From: [Streptosporangium] indianense | Lineage (GTDB): Bacteria > Actinomycetota > Actinomycetes > Streptomycetales > Streptomycetaceae | Length of the DNA stretch: 64,000 nt | Direction of reading: 5' to 3' | NCBI RefSeq assembly: GCF_021474405.1 | Contig: NZ_JAKEIO010000020.1 | Location: 1 to 64,000, forward strand | Shown: in pieces, positions 34,837-41,393 of the stretch | Numbering within the stretch: the stretch's first letter is position 1 | Layout of the letters: each line of letters opens with the position of its first letter | Translations under genes and position numbers: made by a program | Notes under the pieces: model-generated | What the model saw: only the letters and a program-made list of their open reading frames with translations | What the model was told of the DNA's origin: nothing | Database searches by the model: none

Positions 34837-36795
34837 TTGCGTGGGGATTGCGCGAGCAACGACAAGCTGACAGCGGTTCATCCTGCGGTCATCCACACCG
34901 CACCGGAAATCCGTGCCCGGCCGGGTGGCTGGCCCGGCATGGTTGCCCGGTTTCGCCGGCCGGCGCTGCAAGCCGCCATAGACGCTGTCGCCTGGACGTG
35001 CGGCCTGCTGATGGCCGGGCTGGCCACCAGCAGCGCTGCCGATCTGCTGTTCGGACCCGGCGACCTGGTCATCGTCTGTGCCGTCACCTGGACAGCAGCG
35101 GTGCTGGCCGGGGCCACATGCGGGCTCTACTCGGGGCGTTATCAGGCACAGACCGGCGCCGAGCTGAGCGCGGTTCTGGTCTCCGCCGGGCTGACGGGAC
35201 TCCTCTTGGAGGGCGTCTGCCAGGCGGGACTTCTCCTGGTGGGCGGCAGGCCGGCCGTGCTCGGCTTCGCCGCCCTGGTCGGCGTGCTCGCCATGATCAC
35301 CGCCAGGGCCGCGGTCGCGGCCATCCGGCGCCGACCCAGACGGCCCGCGCCTACCGCCGTCAAGGTGATCGTGTTCGGTGCGGGCAGCGCCGGAACGCAA
35401 CTGGTGCAGCGGCTGGCCGGCCAGCCTGGCGCGCGGTACCGCCCCGTTGCCCTGCTGGATGACGATCCCGGCAAGCGCCGACTGCGGATCTGCGGCATCC
35501 GGGTGCGCGGCGGACGGGACCGGCTCGCGGAGGTCGCCGCGGAGACCGGGGCGACAGTCATGGTGATCGCGATCGCCGGCGGGTGCCGGGACGGCCAAGT
35601 GATCAGCCAGCTGATCACACAGGCCGAGTCGATCGGCCTGGTCACCAAGGTGATTCCGCGCGTTGAGGAACTGGTCGCCGGACCGTTGCGGATTGACGAC
35701 GTCCGCGACCCACGGATCACTCACCTGCTGGGACGTGCTCCGATCCGGCTGGACCTCGAAGCGGCTGCCGGGCAATTCGCCGGACGTCGCATCCTCGTCA
35801 CGGGTGCAGGCGGCTCCATCGGTTCGGAGCTGTGCCGCCAGCTGCACCGGCTGGGTCCCGCGTCGCTGGTCATGCTCGACCGGGACGAGTCAGCTCTGCA
35901 CGCGATCCAGCTCGCGCTGCACGGCCGTGCGCTGCTCGATTCCGACGAGGTCGTACTCGCCGACATCACAGATGCCTACCGCGTCCGCGAGGTCTTCGCG
36001 CAGACCCGGCCCGAGATCGTGTTCCACACGGCAGCGGTGAAGCATTTGCCGCTGCTCGAGCGGTATCCGGCCGAGGCGCTGAAGACGAACGTGAGCGGCA
36101 CGCTGAACGTCCTGCAAGCGGCTGCGGACTGTGGCGTGCAGTCGTTCGTGAACGTCTCCACGGACAAGGCGGCCGACCCGGTGAGCGTCCTCGGCACCTC
36201 CAAGCGGATCACCGAGCGGCTCACCGCCCACATGGCCGCCGCATTCCCGGGCACCTGGGTGTCCGTCAGGTTCGGCAATGTCCTGGGCAGCCGAGGCTCG
36301 CTGCTGGGCTCGCTGTCCGCGCAGATCGCTGCCGGCGGCCCCGTCACCGTGACACACCCGCAGGTCGCTCGCTACTTCATGACGGCCACTGAAGCCGTCC
36401 AGCTCGTGCTGCAGGCCGTGGCCGTCGGAGACAGCGGTGAGGTCCTGGTCCTCGACATGGGAGACCAGGTCCGCATCGTCGACCTCGCCCGTCGAATGGC
36501 CGACACGGCATCGCGGCACGTCGAGATCGTCTTCACCGGGCTGCGGCCCGGCGAAAAACTGACCGAGGATCTGCTGGGCAAGGGAGAGCCGGATCACCGG
36601 CCGAGGCATCCGCTGGTCAGGCAGGTGCCGGTGCCCGCTCTGGACGCCGCTGAGATCACCGCCATCAGCCACCTCACCGACCCCGATGCGGTTCGCGCCG
36701 TCCTGGCGCGCCTCGCCGTCGCGCCCGGCCCCGAGCAGACGACCGGCCAGTCGGTGCTGCCCGGCCAGCCCGAGAAAGCGGAGACCAGCACATGA
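34837..36795 (+). CDS. Membrane-bound nucleoside-diphosphate-sugar 4,6-dehydratase (PglF/WbpM-type)
   Basis: A 652-residue CapD-family protein. Four transmembrane helices lie in about residues 45-165. A first Rossmann domain (KVIVFGAGSAGTQLVQRLAG, about 172-300) is followed by the catalytic SDR domain (about 312-580), with VTGAGGSIGSELCRQLHRLG and VNVSTDKAADPVSVLGTSKR. The usual SDR Tyr is replaced by Leu (VLGTSK), as the replacement of Tyr by Met is normal in PglF/WbpM enzymes. The reaction converts UDP-GlcNAc to the 4-keto-6-deoxy sugar. The frame opens at TTG 34837; ATG 34939 is an alternative that would lose the N-terminal tail only. A 4-nt overlap joins it to the sugar transferase. Confidence 0.87.
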   Translation: MRGDCASNDKLTAVHPAVIHTAPEIRARPGGWPGMVARFRRPALQAAIDAVAWTCGLLMAGLATSSAADLLFGPGDLVIVCAVTWTAAVLAGATCGLYSGRYQAQTGAELSAVLVSAGLTGLLLEGVCQAGLLLVGGRPAVLGFAALVGVLAMITARAAVAAIRRRPRRPAPTAVKVIVFGAGSAGTQLVQRLAGQPGARYRPVALLDDDPGKRRLRICGIRVRGGRDRLAEVAAETGATVMVIAIAGGCRDGQVISQLITQAESIGLVTKVIPRVEELVAGPLRIDDVRDPRITHLLGRAPIRLDLEAAAGQFAGRRILVTGAGGSIGSELCRQLHRLGPASLVMLDRDESALHAIQLALHGRALLDSDEVVLADITDAYRVREVFAQTRPEIVFHTAAVKHLPLLERYPAEALKTNVSGTLNVLQAAADCGVQSFVNVSTDKAADPVSVLGTSKRITERLTAHMAAAFPGTWVSVRFGNVLGSRGSLLGSLSAQIAAGGPVTVTHPQVARYFMTATEAVQLVLQAVAVGDSGEVLVLDMGDQVRIVDLARRMADTASRHVEIVFTGLRPGEKLTEDLLGKGEPDHRPRHPLVRQVPVPALDAAEITAISHLTDPDAVRAVLARLAVAPGPEQTTGQSVLPGQPEKAETST

Positions 36796-37520
36796 GCGCC
36801 CCACCCCTGCCTGAGGGGAACCCGGCGGACGCGGTGATCGTGGAGGCGCCCACCGCAACGCCCGGCGATGCCCCGCTCGACAACCAGATGCCTCAGCACA
36901 CGTCGTACCGCGGCAAGCGCCTGCTGGACCTGGTCATCGTCAGCCTGATCATCGTGCCGACAGCACTGCTCTGCGCGATCGCCGCGCTGGCCCACCTGAT
37001 CGCGCACGGCAGGCCCGTCCTGTTCCGGCAGCAGCGGGTCGGCCGCGACGGCCGCCTGTTCGTCCTGCTGAAACTGCGCACGATGCGCAATGACCCCGTC
37101 GGCCAGGAGAAACCGGGTGACGCCGATACCGCTCGGGTAACCGCGGTGGGCCGGGTACTTCGCCGCACGTCACTTGACGAGCTACCCCAGCTGGTCAATG
37201 TGCTGCGTGGACAGATGAGCCTGGTCGGGCCTCGGCCGACACTGCCCTACCAGGTACGCCGGTACACGGACCGTCAGCAGCTTCGGCTGCTGGCCACCCC
37301 CGGCCTGACCGGCTTGGCGCAGGTGCACGGGCGGCAGCGGCTGAGCTGGCCCGAGCGCATCGAGTGGGATCTGCGCTACGTCCTCCGCCAGAGCCTCAAG
37401 CTCGACCTGGCCATCTTGTTCCTCACCGTCTGGACGGTCCTGTCCGGGGGCGGCGCCACCGCAAGCCACGACCAGGATCCGATCGCCCGCAGTTCAGAAA
37501 GGATGCTCTCGGATGCCTGA
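36792..37520 (+). CDS. Phosphoglycosyl transferase initiating glycan assembly (PglC-type)
   Basis: A 242-residue monotopic phosphoglycosyl transferase (bacterial sugar transferase family). It moves a sugar-1-phosphate from a UDP-sugar to undecaprenyl phosphate, the first membrane step of glycan assembly. A re-entrant hydrophobic helix (about 43-70, LLDLVIVSLIIVPTALLCAI) follows a basic YRGKR. The catalytic Asp-Glu pair is in RRTSLDELPQ (Asp129, Glu130), then LVNVLRGQMSLVGPRPTLP and a PGLTGLAQVHGR motif. The small size without extra N-terminal helices fits PglC/WecA-independent types. It lies between PglF- and PglE-type genes with overlaps of 4 and 8 nt, so di-N-acetylbacillosamine is the likely primer sugar. 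Confidence 0.87.
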   Translation: MSAPPLPEGNPADAVIVEAPTATPGDAPLDNQMPQHTSYRGKRLLDLVIVSLIIVPTALLCAIAALAHLIAHGRPVLFRQQRVGRDGRLFVLLKLRTMRNDPVGQEKPGDADTARVTAVGRVLRRTSLDELPQLVNVLRGQMSLVGPRPTLPYQVRRYTDRQQLRLLATPGLTGLAQVHGRQRLSWPERIEWDLRYVLRQSLKLDLAILFLTVWTVLSGGGATASHDQDPIARSSERMLSDA

Positions 37521-38676
37521 CAGCAACGCCCGGATCCGGCTTGCCAGTCCCCATCTCGGTGAGGAGGAGGCGGCGGCGGTAGGCAGGGTCCTGCGCAGCG
37601 GCGTTCTCACCAACGGCCCCGAGAACGAAGCCTTCGGACAGGAGTTCGCCGACCGGCACCAGGCGGCGTTCGGTGTGACGTTCTGCACGGGGACGTCCGC
37701 GCTGCACGCCATGTTGCTCGCGGAGGGCATCGGCCCCGGCGACGAGGTGATCGTCCCGTCAGTGACCTTCGTCGCCACCGCGACATCGGTGTGCCACGTC
37801 GGGGCCACACCGGTCTTCGCCGACATCGACCCCCGGACGTTCAACCTCGACCCGGCATCAGTCGCGGCCCGGATCACGCCGGCCACGCGGGCGGTCATGA
37901 CCGTGCACTACGCCGGGCAGCCCGGTGACCTCGACGGGCTCGCGCGGGTGTGCGGCGCGGCCGGTGTGCCGTTGCTGGAGGACGCCGCGCAGGCGGCCGG
38001 CGCCGAGTACCGCGGCAGACCGGTCGGCACCTTCGGCCGCTCCGCCATGTTCAGTTTCACCCCTGCCAAGAACATCACTACCGGCGAGGGCGGCGTTGTC
38101 CTGACCAATGATCCCGACGTCGCAGAGCGGCTGAAGCTGCTCCGCAACCACGGTCAGACCGGGCTGTACCACCATGAAAGCCTGGGCTACAACTGGCGGT
38201 TGACCGAAATGCAGGCCGCAATCGGCCGGGTTCAGCTGGGCAAGCTGGACGGCATCCTGCGGCGCAAACAGTGGATCGCGGAAGCACTGACGCAGCGGCT
38301 GGCCAGCCTGCCCGGCCTGACGACACCCCATCAGGTACCGAGCGTCCGGGGCACCTGGGCGCTGTACACCTGTCTGCTGCCCGGCATCCGTGACCGAGTG
38401 CTCGCCGACCTGTTGGACCAGGGCGTCGAGGCACGGATCTACTTCCCGCCGGTGCACCGCCAGCCACTCTTCGCCCGGCGGGACGACGACACGAGGGACG
38501 CCGCGGAACTGCCGGTGACGGAGGATGTCGCCCAGGCGATGCTCTCGCTCCCTGTGCACCACCGGCTGACCGAGGCCGAGGTGGCCGAGATCGCCGACGC
38601 CGTGACGCTCGCCGTCGGCCGGGCAACCGCGTCGCCGAATGCCACGGATCAGCCGACGCCGGCTGATGTCCGCTGA
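37513..38676 (+). CDS. DegT/DnrJ aminotransferase (PglE-type)
   Basis: A 387-residue PLP-dependent aminotransferase. The cofactor lysine is Lys186 in FSFTPAKNITTGEGG; TGTSALHAMLLAEGIGPG and PLLEDAAQAAGAEYRG are further family marks. In the bacillosamine pathway PglE aminates the 4-keto group of the PglF product. Placement right after PglF- and PglC-type genes, with the PglD-type gene convergent just beyond, supports that role and distinguishes it from the WbpE-type paralogue at 27301. ATG 37513 overlaps the transferase stop by 8 nt. The C-terminal 20 residues are a disordered Ala/Thr/Pro tail. Confidence 0.86.
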   Translation: MPDSNARIRLASPHLGEEEAAAVGRVLRSGVLTNGPENEAFGQEFADRHQAAFGVTFCTGTSALHAMLLAEGIGPGDEVIVPSVTFVATATSVCHVGATPVFADIDPRTFNLDPASVAARITPATRAVMTVHYAGQPGDLDGLARVCGAAGVPLLEDAAQAAGAEYRGRPVGTFGRSAMFSFTPAKNITTGEGGVVLTNDPDVAERLKLLRNHGQTGLYHHESLGYNWRLTEMQAAIGRVQLGKLDGILRRKQWIAEALTQRLASLPGLTTPHQVPSVRGTWALYTCLLPGIRDRVLADLLDQGVEARIYFPPVHRQPLFARRDDDTRDAAELPVTEDVAQAMLSLPVHHRLTEAEVAEIADAVTLAVGRATASPNATDQPTPADVR

Positions 38677-38914
38677 CCACGGATCATGCGGGCGTTCGCG
38701 GCCTGGGCGCGCTGGGCCGGAAACCGCGCCCAGGCCCTGGCCGCGCTGCCCGGTGTACCTTCCTTCAAGCTCCACGATCCGGAGCCGACCGGCGGCGCCA
38801 CGGCCCCGGTCGGCCCGTGCTGGTACCCGGAGGCAATAGCGCGCGCCGGCCGTGGACGTCCGCGGGGCAGCTGGGCCGACGTCCGGTGCGCGGGATCCCG
38901 TGAGCAGACCAGGG

Positions 38915-39532
38915 TCAGGATTCCCGCGCCCTGGCGGGGACGCCGACGACCAGCTGACCGGCGGCGACGTCCCGGGTCACCAGAGAAGCGGCGCCGACCA
39001 TGACGGACGGCCCGATCCGTCGGCCCTGCAGCACGGCCGCGTTACTGCCCACCGTGGACCCGGCACCGATGGTCACGTTGCCGGCGATGTTGGCCCCCGG
39101 CAGGATGGTCACGAAATCCTCGAGCACCGTGTCATGACCGATGCTGGTCTGGTAGTTGACCTGGACGTGTGCGCCGGTGACGGCCCCGGTGGAGATGAAC
39201 GCCTGACCCAGCACCACGCAGCCGGGCCCGATCCTGGCGCCGGGGGAGACAACCGCACGCGGGTCGATCACTGTCGCCGCTCGCAGGCCGCGGTCCTCGA
39301 ACGCCCGGGCAAGCCTGCGGCGTGCGTCGGCGTCGGCGATGGCGACCACGAACTCGTTCCGCTGCCCGTCGGAGGCGGCCAACTGCCCGGGCAGCAGCAC
39401 CGGACAGCCGTCCACCGTAGTGGCTGCCGGGTGCTCGTCCACGAAGACCACCTCGGGCGCCGCGGCCGTCGCCCGCACCGCGTCCAGCGTCTCCCTGCCG
39501 AAACCGCCTGCGCCCACGATGTGCAACGTCAC
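38915..39532 (-). CDS. NeuD/PglD-type sugar acetyltransferase
   Basis: A 205-residue acyltransferase of the NeuD/PglD group. An N-terminal Rossmann-like domain (THIVGAGGFGRE pattern at residues 4-12, to about 80) binds the nucleotide sugar. A left-handed beta-helix follows (about 85-200): IDPRAVVSPGARIGPGCVV, VNYQTSIGHDTVLEDFVTIL with the catalytic His, and GSTVGSNAAVLQGRRIGP. PglD acetylates the 4-amino group of the PglE product to give UDP-di-N-acetylbacillosamine. GTG 39532 overlaps the stop of the GT4 gene upstream (GTGA). It is convergent with the PglE-type gene, completing the set on opposite strands. Confidence 0.86.
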   Translation of the reverse strand: MTLHIVGAGGFGRETLDAVRATAAAPEVVFVDEHPAATTVDGCPVLLPGQLAASDGQRNEFVVAIADADARRRLARAFEDRGLRAATVIDPRAVVSPGARIGPGCVVLGQAFISTGAVTGAHVQVNYQTSIGHDTVLEDFVTILPGANIAGNVTIGAGSTVGSNAAVLQGRRIGPSVMVGAASLVTRDVAAGQLVVGVPARARES

Positions 39533-40836
39533 AGCCCCGCCTCCGTCACCGGGTCCCTGTGCGGCGCCGGCTCCGAGACCGCCGCGAGGAATGCGCCCGC
39601 CAGAGCGGTCATGCCGTGATGCCGGTAGACCCAGCGGCGGCCGCGCTCGCCCATCCGCTCCCGTTCGGTCTGGCTCATCACGGCCAGCCGGGCCAGCGCG
39701 CCCGCCATGTCCGCCGGTGACTCGGCGGGTACGCACACGCCGCCGCCGGACTCGCGCACCGGGCCTCCGGGTGCGTTGCTCGCGAACAGCACCGGCTTGC
39801 CGGACGCCAGGTAGTCGAAGAGCTTGTTGCTGCTCAGGCCGTACTTGAAGACCGCGACATCGCGCAGGCAGAACAGCGTCACATCCAGCTCGGCCAGCAC
39901 GGCCGGCACGGCCTGCTTCGGCACCGGCGGCCAGAACAGCACGTTGTCCAGGCCGTGCTGGTGAGCGAGCCGCTGGCACGCGGCCTTCTCCGGGCCGTCG
40001 CCGACCATGACGACAGCGACCCGCGCATGACCGGCCGCTCGCAACTGCGCCGCAGCCGAGACAATGGTCGCCACCCCGTTGGCCGGTCCGTGCGAGCCGA
40101 TGTAGCCGGCGACGAGACAGCCGTCCTTGCGCATGCGTCTGATCCGGTCGATCAGGTCGGCGGCCTGGTTCCCGGGGTCCGCGACGTCCGGGGCGTCCGG
40201 CTGCCCCGGTTGGACCGGCCGGGGGAAATCGGCGATCCCGTTGGGCACGTAGTGGATCTTGTTGGCCGGGACGCCGCGGCCTTCCAGGTAACCGGCGGCA
40301 CCGGGCAGCAGGCAGATCAAGGCGGACGCACGCCGACAGCAGAAGGACTCGACCAGCCGCAGCACCCGGGCAGGCAGCCCCTTCGCGCGCAGCGCACCCA
40401 TGTCGATCAGTGTCTGCGGCCACAGGTCGCGCACCTCCATGACGAAGCGGGCGCGGCGGCCCCGGGCCGCCAGCCAGGCGGCGAGCACCGCGGCCAGGTG
40501 CACCGATGAGCCGACGATCACGTCAGGCCGGTCCAGGCCGCGCTGCGTCGAGAGCACCCGGGCGGCATAGGTGGCCATGTTCAGCACGCGGCGGTATCCG
40601 TTGCCGGTGTAGGGCAGCGTGCGGACCCAGACGAAGCGCACGCCGTCGATCGTCCGGGTGGCCGCCTTCTCGCCGGGGGCCAGCCGCTCCTCGCGCCTGC
40701 TGAAATGGCTGAAGCTGCTGGCGAATACGGTGACGTCGTGCCCTTTGGCCGCGAGCACTCGGCCCAGCTCGTAGTGCCGGGTGCCGGCGGCACAGTCCGG
40801 TGGCGCCGCGTAGTGGTTGAAGATCCAGATCCTCAC
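39529..40836 (-). CDS. GT4 glycosyltransferase (WbuB-like)
   Basis: A 435-residue GT-B fold glycosyltransferase of family 4. The N-domain starts VRIWIFNHYAAPPDCAAGTR, with ARFVMEVRDLWPQTLIDMGAL, a layout typical of WbuB-type enzymes. The C-domain has GYIGSHGPANGV, VMVGDGPEKAACQRLA and the nucleotide-binding segment SNKLFDYLASGKPVLFASNA, where the usual E-x7-E is reduced. GTG 40836 has GGAGGTGGG directly upstream and overlaps the stop of the epimerase remnant. It is coupled to PglD downstream. It probably adds the second sugar to the bacillosamine-type primer (inference). Confidence 0.84.
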   Translation of the reverse strand: MRIWIFNHYAAPPDCAAGTRHYELGRVLAAKGHDVTVFASSFSHFSRREERLAPGEKAATRTIDGVRFVWVRTLPYTGNGYRRVLNMATYAARVLSTQRGLDRPDVIVGSSVHLAAVLAAWLAARGRRARFVMEVRDLWPQTLIDMGALRAKGLPARVLRLVESFCCRRASALICLLPGAAGYLEGRGVPANKIHYVPNGIADFPRPVQPGQPDAPDVADPGNQAADLIDRIRRMRKDGCLVAGYIGSHGPANGVATIVSAAAQLRAAGHARVAVVMVGDGPEKAACQRLAHQHGLDNVLFWPPVPKQAVPAVLAELDVTLFCLRDVAVFKYGLSSNKLFDYLASGKPVLFASNAPGGPVRESGGGVCVPAESPADMAGALARLAVMSQTERERMGERGRRWVYRHHGMTALAGAFLAAVSEPAPHRDPVTEAGL

Positions 40837-41162
40837 GCCCCCACCTCCGTCGGAGCCGTCCTGCCGCACCCGACGGCATGCTGCGCAATCGCCTCGTGAA
40901 CCCGCGTCGCCGGTACGCCGCTGACCCAGACGGTGGTCTCCTGGTCACCGGCGGGTGGCGGCGGGTGCGCACACGGCAACGCCGTGGAAGTACCGCCCGC
41001 CGAACGGGCCATGGGCAGGCGGCAATCGCCGCGGTGAGTCAGAAGCCAGCCCTGAACGGTGTGCACGATCAGGTGCGCGTCGCCGCGGCGTGTGAGATGC
41101 CACGCGATCGGCGGCGGCTTGACGAACTGCGGACGTGCGCCGACCACGCTCAGCACTTTCAC
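40833..41162 (-). pseudogene. Internally deleted UDP-GlcNAc 2-epimerase gene
   Basis: A 109-codon frame starts exactly like the epimerase at 31958 (MKVLSVVGARPQFVKPPPIA, then a degraded HTVQGWLL in place of HTGQHYD). After about 45 residues the family sequence is lost. The end again fits an epimerase C-terminus only loosely (VPATRVHEAIAQHA). About 260 residues of catalytic domain are missing. The frame remains open and its stop overlaps the GTG of the GT4 gene, so translation of the remnant may be kept because it feeds the downstream genes. Confidence 0.72.
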
Positions 41163-41393
41163 AGCTGCGTTCCCCTGTCCTACCGGTCGTCCGCGCCCGA
41201 ATGGGCCTGCTTCCGGCGTCGGGCCGAGGCGGCGGTAGGCGGCCCGGCGAACAGAAACCTACTACCCGTAGTGCTCGTGTCGCTACTTTCTGCTACTCGT
41301 GCCGCTACATTGTGCCTGCATGCCGAGGCGGCGAGAACATCCGCTGCTCCCAGCAGCACCGATCCGATTCGCGACTCCGGAGGCCGTTCCCTG
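41163..41393. promoter_or_regulatory. Divergent promoter region
   Basis: 231 bp between the minus-strand unit starting with the epimerase remnant and the plus-strand flippase-ligase gene. It must hold both promoters. An AT-richer stretch lies at 41255-41300 (TACTACCCGTAGTGCTCGTG region with TAGT repeats), but no clear consensus is seen. Confidence 0.35.

Noticed and set aside
38686..39003. Plus-strand frame between the PglE- and PglD-type genes
   Set aside because: The first 60 codons look mildly protein-like (FAAWARWAGNRAQALAALPG), but there is no ribosome binding site and the rest is antisense to the PglD-type gene.
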